From Brienomyrus brachyistius (lineage: Eukaryota; Chordata; Actinopteri; Osteoglossiformes; Mormyridae): a DNA stretch of 64,000 nucleotides. Both the position numbers and the translations under genes were made by a program. The stretch is taken from contig NC_064550.1 of assembly GCF_023856365.1 (NCBI RefSeq), positions 18,043,629 to 18,107,628 on the forward strand. The letters run 5' to 3'. Below the pieces are notes generated by a model. The model saw only the letters and a program-made list of their open reading frames with translations, did not search any database and was not told the DNA's origin. Shown piece after piece: positions 22,432 through 34,520 of the stretch (position 1 is the first letter of the stretch; the number at the start of each line of letters is the position of its first letter).

Positions 22432-22513
22432 GTGGTAGTGCGGAAAGTGCAGTGGTAGTGAAGAAAGTGCAGTGGTACAGTAGTGCAGAAAGTGCAGTGG
22501 TAGTGCAGAAAGT
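22432..22513 (+). repeat. Short 20-bp tandem array
   Basis: About four units of the form 'gtggtagtgcagaaagtgca' with one 5-bp insertion. Unit length equals that of the unrelated arrays at 17.9 and 34.5 kb. Confidence 0.85.
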
Positions 22514-24650
22514 CAGGGAAATGCAGTGAAATTCCACAGTAGAATGAGATGCTGACTGAAATTCTGTCTAAAAGTTGTTTTTTTCTGCAGATATTCAATG
22601 GATTGTGTTAAGGGCCAGGCTGCATAAAACAAAAGCTAATTGCTAATGTCTGGTACCAAAATTCCACATACTCAGCATCAGATGTCATTCAATTTATTTT
22701 AAAAAGAAAAGGATTTCCCCATTACCTCGAGGAACTTATTTTCTTTCCTTGCGATTTTTTAAAATTTAAATTTCAAGCTTAAAGTCTTTGGAGAATGCCT
22801 TTTATATGAGGGACAATAACCACAACACATTCTGAATATAAAGAGATGTACCAAGCTAAAGTCTTCAGCCGGGTTCACTGGCCTCTTGGTGGCGTAAACA
22901 CCGAAACACACGTAACATAATCCGAGAGGTACCGTGGGGATTTCGCAGGGTAGGCAGGGTGGGTGGTAGCAGCAAGACCATCCACTTTGATATCCACGCA
23001 AACACCAGTGTGGTGCAGAGCATAGTAAATATTTATTTTGGACTCTTTTTGAACCAGGGTATAGAGCCGGGAGTCATTTTCTCCAACTGATGCTGGTGCA
23101 ACAAATGCGCAATTCAAGTGTAACGTTTGCCGTCTGTCGTTTTCTTGTCTTATAAGAGAATCAGCGGCAAACAGCTCAGTCATTCTGAAAGGTGTGGGGT
23201 TTAGGGGCCTTGGTGTCAGCCCAGCGTTGGGTCATTTCGCCCTCCCCATAAAAATGAGTCCATGGATCGCTACGCTGTTTCAGATTTTCGGTGGCTCTCA
23301 GTAGCCTCATAAAGTGCTAATTAAGGAAATTCTTAAGCAGGTGCGAAACTTTGGACAGTGGGTTCCCTGTGCGGTTCTACGTTCTGGGTCTTCCTGTCAT
23401 TTCCATTCCAGGCCAAATGCAAGGGGACCTGCACGTTCTTTGCAGATGTACCATCTGCTGTGTCTTCATCTGCTTTGTGCCTACGGAACTTCAGAAAAAA
23501 AACGATCCCGACCTGCTCATGTATATTTATTTACGCATTCCGCTTCCCTACTCCGAGAGTCAACAGCAATTAGCGTCATGGAGAGAAGCTAAAGTTCCTC
23601 TGATTAAAACCTAATTAAACTAATCACTCGCCAGATAAATAATTAAAAGCACAAGAGTCAATGAAAAGCAGAAAGAAACAACAAGACCAATCCAGGTCAC
23701 AAAACAGAAAAACAGAATGAATTGCTCACGAAAAAACACCACATCGCAGTTGTCAAAATAAAGTCTTTTCTGATTTTTTTCGCCTGGTTTTTGGTGTATG
23801 GTGCATAACAATCAATCAATATCCGTTACAATGAGACACTCCAATCCTCTCTCACTGTCATTTCCCATAAGTTGTGCAATGGCAGTTGGAACAACAGAAA
23901 ATTGAAACGGCAGTGTTAAGGAAAGGGGCAGGGCACTCGCTATTCGTCAGGATGACAATACGGCAAGCTGCAGAAATGCAGAGAAGGAGGGCCGTGCCCA
24001 GACCTTCTGAGATGCAGGTGTTTGACCAGTGAGTGCAGGAGAGACACCCGAGTAAGTGTTCAAAAACGGCTACTCTGAACTTCAAACGGGGGGGCACTTT
24101 CAATCATTCGGCCAGACGGGTCTGGTGCTGAGGCACTCCCCTAGCCGTCCCTGCTGAGAAGTACGGAGCACGGCAAACGCTTTTCTACATTTCCAAAAAA
24201 AAAAAAAAAAATGATTGGGGTTATTTTGTAAACACGGCCATTTTTATTCCTCTGCCCGCTATCAGCAGTCAGAGACTTGACCTGTCAAAATGATGTATCC
24301 TCACTCCGTTTTGTTGCTGATAAAACATAATATAGAGCATCTTCAAGAAAAATTGTTTACATTTTTATATAATGTGTTTGCGGTCTCCCCTGAAGAAGCA
24401 GTGGGGTAGCTCGCTGTATGCGCATCACGCCTGTCTCTTGGGGCGTTCACCTCTGCAGCTCTATCGCCGCCCTGCTGTTGTAGCCTGGCGTCACGGGCTA
24501 GCGTGCTGTTACTTGGACAGAAGAAATGCATCTGCTTTGTTCGGCAAACGAACCAGCACCCCATTCTGCATTCCCAGCCCGCCAGAGGGCAAATCCCCAC
24601 ACGGACATCATGCTTTTGAGTGAGAAGGAAAAAAAAAAAAAAACACAATC
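22514..24650. other. Unique AT-rich non-coding sequence
   Basis: No gene or mobile element is recognised. 22,600-22,760 and 23,600-23,800 are AT-rich with TAATTA-type words. Poly-A runs occur near 24,196 and 24,628. Confidence 0.45.
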
Positions 24651-27530
24651 CCCCAACCCCCCCAACAGCCCTCCATAATAGGCATGAACCTTAACCATTG
24701 ATACAGAGCCACATCTGCATGCTTATCAATGCCACCCTAGAAACATGGTTCCACAGCTGAGTGGATGAAGAAAACAGCGATGTAGAGCACAGCCTTTGCA
24801 CAGGGGTCCACCCTTTTGTCATTTACGGACATTGTTTTCCTGCGACCTCTCGTCCTGTCACTAATTAACATGTGGATAATTAACAAGGAAAAAACTGCAT
24901 GGGCACGAGAAAGTTCTGGAAGGAGGAAAAGGACATGAAGGGCACGCTCCTCTCTCAAACGACAAATGACTCTTTTATCATGCCACTGGGAATCAACATT
25001 CAGAGGGACCTTCTGCATCACGCTGCCTGTGCGCCAGCATTACCTGCAGGAAATTGATGCGACGTCGAGCTCCCCCCACGCCTCCCCCCTGCCTGCGCTG
25101 GTCGCAGTGGTCACATTAGTGCATTAAGTGGTTCAAAACACTTACCAGCCAAGCGCTCGGCAATGGCGGCGTCGTTAATTAAAGAGCAAAATGCGAAATC
25201 CATTTATGTGGTGCACGAGATGAGGCTGAAGTAGTACTTAATGGATGCTCGGGTGTTTGGAGGCCTCTGATCACCATTTTCCACTGGCAGAGGCGGCCCA
25301 TTACACGTGTGTCTCTGCCGTGCTCCCCGTCCTTCCGCCAGCTAAAGATCTTCCCGCTTATGCACATAGCGCCTGAACCGTAGCATGTGGACACGTCACT
25401 TTACATTGGGATTGATTCAATAATATTCTTGCAGAGCTGATTTTTTTTCTTCTCCATCCACCCCCACCTCCCCGTCGCCGATCAAGGGGAAGCACAGTCA
25501 ACCTTGACGTTGGCTGACCGGACCTCATAATCACAGTTAAAATTGCTCAGTTCCAATTTCGCTACGCTCCAAGGATGAGCAATGCTAATCATTCCGAGTT
25601 CAGCTGCTTTTTTCCCTTTTTTTTTTCTTTCCGGTGGAGGCATTTAAAACCCATTTCAGTGGAACAAGACTCACAGTGGGGTAAAAGGTAAGCAAAGCGG
25701 CTGACAGTCAATGGAACGCTGAAGAATTACCGGGGCGCTCAAGGGAATTAGCCGAAAAAGAATCTGATGACAGATGCAATTTTCGGAGAGTCAGGCCTGG
25801 AGCGTCAGGCAGCACCGGCAGATCTACGCGAGTCTTGCGTCTCAACATATTCCCCCAATTAACAGCCCCTGCCCAAAATAGCCTCATTTTTTTATTCCAA
25901 ATTTTGGGGTCATTGTATTCATAGAGAAAAACTGTCAATGAAAGACTCCTGCCAATAGTTTGTCCAGCTCACCTGAACACAGAAAAAAAACACCGTAATC
26001 TCTTTGTTCCTTTGATGTCCGTATTTGTAAGCGTATAGCAGGCCTGTTACATAACATTTCTGGAACCAGCTGTAATCCCCTCACCAAAGTTCATTCTGCT
26101 GATTTTTATTTTAGCAAAGTGATGACTTTATATTAACTTTGCTCCTGGCTGTTCCTCTGAAAAATCTTAATGAACCCTGACGCGCGCATGTTGTACATCG
26201 CCTTTTATACCGCGGTATATGGGATTTTACATTCCGCTTTACCCTCCTTTAATCTCCGTGCTGTTCAGTCATTGCTTCATTTCGCTTCCCCCGCACCGTG
26301 AAAATGCGAGATCTGTGCGCACATTTCTGTGGCATCCCTGCCAGTCCGAATGACGGAGGCAGACTGAGGCACCTGATGAAGACAGACCACATGACTGCCA
26401 TGCTGCCATTAAAGTGAATTTATTGAAGCAATTCAGTTTGTGGCATTCCTGCATCTGAAATTTTTCACCAGCAAATGCACAGATGCGGATATCTAATCTG
26501 TTATCCACTGTCAACAAAGTGCATTGGGAGGCTTGTTTGCTTGTCAAAGATCACAGAGTCCTATCAATTAATCACGAAAATCAATGGCCACATCGTCTAC
26601 TACAGGAATCCGGAAGAGTGGATGATATTTAATAAACAGCTGGAATGATTGTCAGAATCATTAAATTAGTCATTAAAAGCAGTTACTTTTAAAAAATACA
26701 TTGGTACGGAATTAAGCGTGACAGCTAAGGAAACGACTGGAAAGGAAAAGCAGCGTTCAGATTCATTTTAAATTTACGGACGTTTCCATTCACTAAGCAA
26801 GGGTCAGTTTATGGTATTTCCCTTGACTGGGGAGGGGGGTGGTTGATCATATTTCACTCAGCACAGCTACAGTACGACAGGTAAAACCACATCACAGGTA
26901 CATTAGAGCGATTCATTACCGGATCTCTGGCCAGTAAATCTGGGTCCAGCGGCTGCCGGAGCCTTTGGCTTTGCTATTGAACCTCTCGCGGTGTGATTAG
27001 CATCCACTTTTACTATCCAAGTCCAACGGCAAATGGAGGACCGGGAACCTTCTAGAGCACCATAAATGGCAGGTAGGAATCGGAGGGAATGAGCTGCTGG
27101 GAGACTGTCATCTCTGAGAGACAAGAATGTCGCCGTCGCCTCTGCCTGACATTCCAGAATATCCGGGTTAAAAAATCAGCATTAAGAACTTCAGGACCTC
27201 AATGTCCGCAAATCCCGAGTGGAAACTGGTGACAGGGATAATGGCGACGGGGCTAGATGCCAGATTTAGCACAGGGACAACTGGTGGTTTAGTGTGCTGC
27301 TTTATTTATAAATGGACCATCTTTCTCGCTAACTCAGTCGTGTCAGTCAGTGGGCGTCAGCCAAAAATAGTCTCCAAATACTTCCTTAACTCCTTGCCCA
27401 CCTCAGGCTGATCTACAAATGTAGAATGACCTTCAGGTTAAAGGCGTGTTTGTAAATATCACAGAAGGGGCCAAATGTCTTTTTGACCTTGAGAGGACAT
27501 TTTACATATAAATATATATACAGTTGTGCC
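24651..27530. other. Repeat-poor block, candidate conserved regulatory region
   Basis: Nearly 2.9 kb with no tandem array, SINE, LINE or DNA element that I can see, the cleanest stretch of the window. It carries many words typical of developmental enhancers: 'gtcgttaattaaagagcaaa' (25,171), 'gaatcattaaattagtcatt' (26,655), 'gatatttaataaacagctgg' (26,625). No exon is recognised. The label is inference from repeat absence and motif content. Confidence 0.4.
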
Positions 27531-27830
27531 CTGGGCTACGATGGCCCATGTTACGGTGTTTCGACTTTACGGTGGATAAATGTTTTTCATTTTTAGTACA
27601 TTATTCAATAAATTACATGAGATATTCTAAATTTTATTATAAAATAGGCTTTGATTCATGATTTTGCCCAACTGTTCCAAACACGGTTTCAGTAGACTAG
27701 GCTGTGCTGATTGTTAGGTTAGATGTACTGTATTAAAATTCATTTTCACCTTTTCATTCATTTACGATATGTTTGGCTTAAGATAAATTTATCAGAACGT
27801 AACCACATCATAACCAAGGGATTGGCTGTA
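27531..27830. mobile_element. Non-autonomous Tigger/MER2-like DNA transposon
   Basis: About 300 bp bounded by TA on both sides, starting 'cagttgtgccctgggctacg' and ending 'ataaccaagggattggctg', which form imperfect terminal inverted repeats. Internal text such as 'tgtttcgactttacggtgga', 'attcaataaattacatgaga', 'tattttataataaa..gcttt'-like sequence and 'tttatcagaacgtaaccaca' closely resembles the MER2/Tigger consensus known from mammals. No transposase coding is left. Confidence 0.7.
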
Positions 27831-28944
27831 TATGAGTGTCTGTGTTGGTCTACTAGAGGGAGGCAGTATGTGTCTTAGTGCAAATAGCGCATAAAGCACC
27901 ATCTCATTCATTCATTCCATCATGAATGCATGAGTGTGGCTAATAGAGTGCAATAGCTTGTGGGCGTATCCTTCATTTCTTTAACCGCAATTTGCCCCCC
28001 TGTGGCCAAAGTGCCTGGATTGAGATGTTACAGGACCATATGGAGGGGAGAGGTCCGCGGGCCTGGAAGACAACTCAGAGAACAGCTGTTCCGCCTTGGC
28101 CCATTTCTGGCGTCCTTCTCCCCCATGCACTTCCCCTTCCTCTTCTGCGAAATCCCAGCCAATAAAAAAAAGAAGTCGATCGACAGGCAGACAGGCCAAT
28201 TACCTAAAAGACGCAGCATCCCACAGGACCCGCTTCTTACCCTATTTATACCGTACAGCCTATTCACTCCCGTTTGACGGCTTTGTTCTCGCCACAGCTC
28301 TCATGCCGACGTCTGACACTTATAGAAGAGGGATGGTCTGTCGACGTGGGGACTGCCTTGGCTATTGTGAACAATGCATCACCCATCTACCTACATAACC
28401 AGCATAGATGTGTATCTATGTTAATATGTATGCGGACATATGTTGCATATTCACATATCGCCTCTGCAGTGCCATAGCAACACAGCGTATCCTTATCAGA
28501 CTTTCCGGCCTTGGAATGTACAGCATTCCTGCTATCACCCGCAGCGATTCTCCATTCTGTTTGGAAGACCCTCAAAGCAGCCTGCTCAGTCGGACACATA
28601 AAGCAGGCTCCTAAGTCTGCAGCACCCCCACCCCCCACCTAGTCCCACCTCCCCCCCCCCCCCCCCCAGATAAGCATGCTGGACCGGAACCGACTCCTGC
28701 AGCCACATGGTCAGTACACCACCTGGGGGCGACCATGATGAGCTCTCGGTTCAGAGGGTGCGGGTTGTTTCCAGGCCTGGAGTGTGCAGGCAGTCATCGA
28801 ATCATTTCTGGAGTGCCAAAGAGGAACTGGGATGAAACGTACAAGAAATCCCTTGGTTGCCAGATACAGAAGCAACCTCAGTTCGTACCTGGCAACCCAT
28901 TCACTGTGTACCCAGGTGAAGTACACACATCGGCCTCGCAGGCA
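27831..28944. other. Unique non-coding sequence
   Basis: No gene is supported. 28,000-28,350 is mixed composition with open frames on both strands but no recognisable product. A C17 tract lies at 28,651-28,667. Confidence 0.45.
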
Positions 28945-29093
28945 GAGGTGATTATAGGGTTTTTTACAGAAGGATCAACTTTATCATTAGTCGATAATAT
29001 GTTTTGATTGACAGGGGAAAGGGCACTCTGAGGTCCAATCAGCTTTCAGCTGGGGCCAGTGCTCTTATGGCCCCGCCCCTGTATACGCCCCTG
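28945..29093 (+). mobile_element. Interspersed family A, copy 3
   Basis: Blocks 'gaggtgattatagggttttt', 'ctttatcattagtcgataat', 'ccaatcagctttcagctggg' and 'tggccccgcccctgtatacg' appear in the family order. It diverges from copy 2 mainly by short indels in the middle. Confidence 0.78.
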
Positions 29094-29928
29094 TTCGTTA
29101 TACCATGGTGTGTCATTCCGTTTTATGCTGTGTCACCAACTGCCGTTGCCAGGAAACAGGAACCAAAACCCAGTTACACAAATACTGAATGTGAGCTCGG
29201 AAATGTGCATTCAGCTCTTTAATAAAAAAAATCTTCCGTCTTTATATGTTGAATGAGCCACCCTACTTGTGCAGGCCGAGTGTTATCTTTATCCACTACT
29301 GCTCACATGCTTAAAATAATTTCACAATTAAAGTGGGGGAAATCCTGCAATTAATCTGGATCGTCGCATGAAATAGTTGAAAGGAGTTTGACAGCAGGCC
29401 TTTAAACTTCAGGCACTGTTAATTCCTCATCTTTGATTTAATTGGATTGCATTCCTGCCCAGATGGGGGTCAAAGAAAGCTAAAGACTACTGTCTTTGAA
29501 AATTCCCCGGAGGGAAACATTTCAGCGTTTTCAAAATGAAGCAAATAACCTTCAGTCACATCATCTCCTGCAGGCATCCCCACGCCTCCTCCACACGGGC
29601 AGAAGAAAACACGACTATGTGTTTAAAATATGCATTTGAATGTCTCGTTTAAATCAAATGCTAGTCCTGACCTAGACCCCTGTTACTGCACCAGGAATTA
29701 CTTACAAGATAAATAAATCTGCTACACATAATCAAGCGATAAATTATATAAAAGTCTCCCTGCCATATTCTGCGTCGTCTAGTTACCACCTTGATGATGT
29801 CAGAATTTACACCTGCAAGGTCATGTGACCAAGCCTGTGGCCAAACGTAAATTTCAGGGGTGTATTGCCTACTGAGTCTGGGGGGGGGGTGTCTCCCCCA
29901 TGATTAATTTTTACTAGCCAGGGAGTAG
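29094..29928. other. Unique AT-rich sequence, candidate conserved element
   Basis: No gene is seen. 29,290-29,560 combines 'ttcacaattaaagtggggga', 'ctgcaattaatctggatcgt' and 'gatttaattggattgcattc', homeodomain-like content without simple repeats. A G10 run starts at 29,880. Confidence 0.4.
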
Positions 29929-29980
29929 GAACAAATTTTGGGTGGTTCAACCCTATAATTTTTCTACATGGTTATGTACC
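29929..29980 (+). repeat. Short interspersed fragment, family B copy 1
   Basis: 'aaattttgggtggttcaacc' and 'tttttctacatggttatgta' align at roughly two-thirds to three-quarters identity with 'aatattggggggcattcaaa' and 'attttacaacatggctacat' at 47,861-47,913. The second copy runs directly into a SINE body, so this is probably a SINE head or companion segment. Confidence 0.45.
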
Positions 29981-30084
29981 TGCTTGTGACTATTATAGTA
30001 TCATTGGCAAATCTGGGATATACAGTACAGAACTGAGAGCTTTATCAAATAGTGAAACTTTACTGATGTTGTTCTCCGTAAAAC

Positions 30085-30275
30085 CTCCACATATGGAGCT
30101 GAGAGCAAGTTTGGGGGTCACAGCGCAGGGTTTGACAGCATGTGGTGCCCCAGGTGCCGGGGGCCGAGGGCTTTTGCTCAACGGCCCACGGGGACATGAC
30201 TGTTCTGCTGAGGGCCCAACCGATGACCTTCTGATCATGGACACAGCATCCTAAACTGTTGAGCCACAGTCTGAG
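30085..30275 (-). mobile_element. SINE-like fish interspersed repeat
   Basis: 'ggggtcacagcgcagggttt', 'gagggcttttgctcaacggc', 'aaccgatgaccttctgatca' and 'ctaaactgttgagccacagt' follow the order of the element at 2,505. On the minus strand the head reads 'tgtggctcaacagtttagga', a degenerate tRNA-like A box, then the 'gagcaaaagccctc' body. Confidence 0.65.
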
Positions 30276-31099
30276 ACCTGAATTCTTTCGGTCCCACCAA
30301 GGATGGGACTTTACGACGATCAATAGACAGACACACTGAAGTTCCTTCTCAAAAACACCAAGATTGGTATTCCACTAAAAAATAAAATTCTGATTACTCT
30401 TCCAACTGATCTCCCACCCCCTGGTACTGTAGCACTTGACGTATGCACCAGCTGAGTGTAGAGACCAGCCCCCGCAGCTGAACGGAGCTAGAACAGCCAC
30501 TGGAAACATTTTCTTTCGACTGCGCAGACATCACAAGCTGGAAGGTACCTGGTGCCCTATTAGTCAGGCTGTGGCTCAAACAGAAAGGTCCAGGTGTGTA
30601 AACAGGCAAAGGACCAGAAAAGTCAACCACTCCAAGCAAAAGCATCCATTAAGGAAGTGCAACAATAATTACATCTCTTATCAGACTGCTAAGTTTAACC
30701 TTGAGCTTGCCAAAGCAAAGAAATTCAGCACCGCCTCAAAGAGAAACCTTGACAAGCCAGTGGAGAGATAAGTGAGTATCATAGCTTCAGGTAACCTTGC
30801 AGTTATATTTGAAGAAACTGCAAAACAGGCTACTGTTGTGTTATATATATCTGACACACTGGCATCTGAGCGAGCTTGTGTGTTTGAGGATGCTGGAATC
30901 AGACAGCAGTCACATATATGTGAAGAGACGTAGCTAATCATTAGAAAGTAGCTAGAGCCCCCGAGCCCCTCAGGTGGCCATGCCCCTCTTGAATATATAG
31001 GGATAGTGCTTGGAACTTGATTGGCTCATGCCAGCGGCCAAAAGGCTGCAGGACAGAGTGGAGAATGCTGTGCTCAGCCGCACTGTTGTCCATTATATG
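30276..31099. other. Non-coding, nothing recognised
   Basis: No gene is supported. 30,950-31,030 ('catgcccctcttgaatatat', 'cttgattggctcatgcc') vaguely resembles family A in reverse but is too diverged to assign. Confidence 0.4.
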
Positions 31100-31480
31100 C
31101 AAGACTAAAGACTCCAATGGTACACATTGTCAAAGACACACTAGGACACCACACCTACAGTGTGGTTCCTTGATGGTGGAAGAAGCTACCAAAGGTCATC
31201 AGACTCCCTGTCCACCTTCGAGAAATGTCTCAAGACTCACCTCTATTATCCTAATGCCACTCTGTACTCCCAGAATGTTCTCGATGTTGCATTTTCTTTT
31301 TTCCTTTGTTGGGTAGATGTCTTGTATCTCCTGCTCCTGCACTGCTGTTCCTGGTCATTCATCGGAAGCTCAGCCCAGCTGCACTGATGCCCAGTCGACT
31401 CCTCGAGAGTCGTATGTTAGTGATGTGCTATTTCCTTCATTTGTACGTCACTTTGGACAAAACCGACTGTTAAATAAAAC
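31100..31480 (+). mobile_element. L2-clade LINE 3' end (ORF2 remnant and 3' UTR)
   Basis: The frame starting near 31,160 reads 'WFLDGGRSYQRSSDSLSTFE' then 'KCLKTHLY', the conserved C-terminal end of fish L2-type ORF2 proteins (the 'SDSLSTFK..LKTHL' motif). It is followed by a 3' UTR ending 'tacgtcactttggacaaaac' and 'cgactgttaaataaa', the L2 tail (consensus 'ctttggataaaagcgtctgctaaat'). The copy is 5'-truncated, as is usual for LINEs, and degraded beyond the C-terminus. Confidence 0.75.
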
Positions 31481-32454
31481 AACCGCTAAAGTAGATACAC
31501 GAAGGCTCAAGTGTTCAAGGCCAGAAAACGCGTTCTTGTTATGACTGTTAGTGTTATACCTCCGTGTTCCAGACCTTCCGCTTAGCTGAGGCAGCTGACA
31601 GTGAAAACACTGCTGAAGACTACTTTCCAAAGTTCCTCGGTTACCCACATTCTTAGCAGATACCTGCCGCAAACTTATGTAATACCAGAGCTACTGTCTG
31701 CAACTGCCCCTCCCCGGAATGAAGGACCGAGTGAAGGAATTATCATTTAGAGTGGTGTCCCAAAATCTGCAGCATATTATAAAACAATGGCGTAGACCTG
31801 GGCGATGCGGGCCAGGTGAAAACATTGGTATACAGGCGAGGAGAGAGCTTCAGAATACACCAAACTAGGCTGACCCTGAAAAATATATTACGTAAATATA
31901 TGAATGGAAACACAAATTGGACTCAATAAACCACAAACATCTTGAACTCCCACCGTTTCCTGCAATTTGGTCAAAGTGTGCATGGAGCGTCCACCGCTAG
32001 GAATCTGTCAACCTTGTATGCAGCTACTAAAGCGCTTCTTAGAGCCATGGTCATTACGAGGCACATGTCTGGGAGAATGGAGCCAGGTCTGGGTGTCATG
32101 GTGACCTTAATGGTCAAGTATCCGGACATGGCAACCCCCAAGTCATCCATGAGAAGGTGGAAGACTGCAGCGGCAGATATCCAGCTGGATGAAAAGTGCA
32201 TCATTTGGGTTAAGGACTCCTGCCAATGCAGGCTGCAATAAAGGTAACAACACAGTATTTGCAGCCATTGTTCATACATAATCAGAAATGGGGCCTGCAA
32301 TAATAGCCCCAAGCTGCATGGGGGGGGGGGGGGGGGGGCACAGCAGAGTAAAGCGTGATGTTTTGTGTTGGCTTGTTCAGATTTATAAAGCATTGAATAT
32401 CTCAGAAAAGGTGAAGCTTTCTATGCCATTATAACCAGTACATTGGAATCCTTC
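31481..32454. other. Non-coding with an exon-like open stretch
   Basis: No gene is proven. 31,971-32,262 is open on both strands. The minus-strand frame is hydrophobic and preceded by a good acceptor-like site (see findings). A G19 tract lies at 32,320-32,338. Confidence 0.4.
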
Positions 32455-32765
32455 TTTTCAAATATCCCATCTGGGTCTCCTTTGACACATACAAAGCTGA
32501 GAGCAAAGGTTGGGGTCCGAACTCTGGGTCGGGTCATTTATACAGCACCCAGGGAGCATTTCGGGGGGAGTTAAATGACTATTCAAACCAACAACCATCC
32601 GATCACAGGCACAGAGGCCCAACCGGCCGAGACACATGCACACACACGTGCCACTGACACTGTGTATGCCCTGTGACGGACGAGCATCCCATCCGAGGTG
32701 TTGCTGTGCCCTGTGCTTCCTTGGATAGGCTTCCAGGAATTTGCACTGGATATACAGCTGGCAGA
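32455..32765. mobile_element. SINE-like repeat joined to fish-repeat tail
   Basis: 'agagcaaaggttggggtccg', 'tttatacagcacccagggag', 'aacaaccatccgatcacagg' and 'cacagaggcccaaccggccg' match the element at 30,085. From about 32,665, 'atgccctgtgacggacgagc' and 'tgtgcttccttggataggct' match the common fish repeat tail seen at 42,050. The two parts probably represent nested or adjacent insertions. Confidence 0.6.
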
Positions 32766-33738
32766 TGGATGGTCATGTAACTTTATTAAGTATATTTCTT
32801 GTCTATACAGCGTATAAGATTGCATGCAATGCTTTTGATTACAGTGCACTACCTATATATTGAAAGATACCGATAGCAGCAGTATTGGTGAGAAAACCAT
32901 GCATCATAGTGTGTGCAGGTCTGTCAGTCTGTGTGCATGCAAAACATCTCTTTGGTATCCTCCCTGATCCAACAATTCAGCCTGCTGATCTTTTTTCCTT
33001 CCTTTTTTCTTTTCCATGCATATGTCGCCCGAAATAAAAAAACAATTTTAAAAATGGCAACATCAAAAAAAAAAAAAAAAAAAAGAAATCTCCTGGGCAA
33101 ATACTTTGTAAAGTTCATGTGCCAGATTTGAAAAACAAAGATATGTGTTTCCTGCCTAATCCGTTGCCATGGTTGCAGTGAGTACATTCAGTATAATAAG
33201 GCTGCGTTTGAAAATGGAGCCCAGACCTCTGAACAGCATCGCCGACCGATCTGACCGGCCAAAACTGATAGGAGGCCACGCCCCGTCCTGGAAACGGAAG
33301 GGGATGTTTCCTATGAAAGGTGCTGCATGTCCCAAACAGGCGTGAGCCTTCGTCAACATCGCCACACAATCTGATGTATGTACTGCAAGTATATCGTGAG
33401 CATATTTGCAATGCAAAATGCAATTTATATAAGCTTGTAAATTCATGTGAATCTGGCAGACACATTTATCAACATAGACGGTGTATATTCACAAATATTA
33501 CAGTATTTGTCTTGCATTGTTTATTGCAAAAGTATACGCTCTTTTATAAAGTTTACTGCTAATAAATAAATCTTTAAGATGAATAAAAGACATGGGGACT
33601 ATTAAAATAAATTTGCCTGCTGTTTCCCTGCCACAAAGGCGGTCATACTGCAGGAAGGATTCAGGACGATCGTTGAGTTGGCAGAAAACAAAACGTGCAT
33701 GTTTTTCTTTTCTCATTACGAAAATGTAGCAACGTGCA
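32766..33738. other. Non-coding AT-rich sequence
   Basis: No gene is seen. A poly-A run of about 20 lies near 33,065. 33,200-33,370 has more even composition but no recognisable product. Confidence 0.45.
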
Positions 33739-33880
33739 CATTTAATTAATTTACCAGACGCATTCAACCAAAGCAATTTATACAAGACGAAAGAGTTCCA
33801 ATTCAGTTGCACGCTCGGGATTTGAACCCACAGCCCTTGCATTGCGAGCACAATGCTCTACTTGCTGAGCTACAGGAGAG
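33739..33880 (-). mobile_element. tRNA-derived SINE with L2-type tail
   Basis: On the minus strand the head reads 'ctgtagctcagcaagtagag' (A box) and 'ctgtgggttcaaatcccgag' (B box 'ggttcaaatcc'), followed about 40 bp on by 'aaattgctttggttgaatgc' and 'gtctggtaaattaattaaat', the tail shared with L2 LINEs. This is the arrangement of fish DANA/V-SINE-type elements mobilised by L2 machinery. The tRNA part lacks a pairing acceptor stem, so it is not a working tRNA gene. Confidence 0.75.
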
Positions 33881-34440
33881 GCCGACCGCCAGTCCGCGAC
33901 GGCTGTGTCACAGGGGCCCTAGTGACATGCTGGTCTAGATCTAAAAAAAAGTTTTAACGCTTCTTGTTAAATACCAACAGCTTGGCCCCGAAACGGCAGC
34001 CCAGCACCTCATATTGTTGCGAGAGAGACACCAGCCGCATCCCGCTGTCTCCCGCGACCTGCCAGACTCGGTTAGCAGCAGCATGCAGAAGTCCGCTGGG
34101 ATCCCAACGGGCCTCTCGGGCTCCGTTTTATGCAGCAAGCGTGGTGTGTCGGTGGAGGACATGCAAGCTGAAGTTCAGTTCCAGTGGGATTTCATTTTCA
34201 ACTCCCAAGAGTCGTCATTTTCGTGAAGTGAAACAATTAGTCTACAAACCCACCTTCACTCACAAAGGTAAAACACAACTTAAGGGCTGCGCTTTATGGA
34301 AAAGCTCTAGTTTTCTTATATATTTCAGCATGCAGATTATGGAATCTTAACCCAAGTAAATGAACAATTGACAATACCCCACTGATGGCATCAGACTTTA
34401 CAGCTGGACTTTCCATAATTTCCAGTCTAGAATTACATTC
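33881..34440. other. Non-coding, nothing recognised
   Basis: No gene is supported. 33,960-34,200 has open frames on both strands with no recognisable product. Confidence 0.45.
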
Positions 34441-34494
34441 AGGGGTAATTCTAGGATTTTTTAGGCATAAGAGGGGCCATAATTCATATAGAGG
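34441..34494 (+). mobile_element. Interspersed family A, truncated copy 4
   Basis: Only the first third of the family is present ('aggggtaattctaggatttt', 'cataattcatatagagg'). The sequence then departs from the other copies and enters the 20-bp satellite about 27 bp later. Confidence 0.7.
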
Positions 34495-34520
34495 CAAGTA
34501 TAGGTGGAGTACTGGGTATA

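Noticed and set aside
33810..33880. tRNA gene on the minus strand
   Set aside because: Has A and B boxes but the acceptor-stem ends do not pair and an L2-type tail follows, so it is a SINE head.
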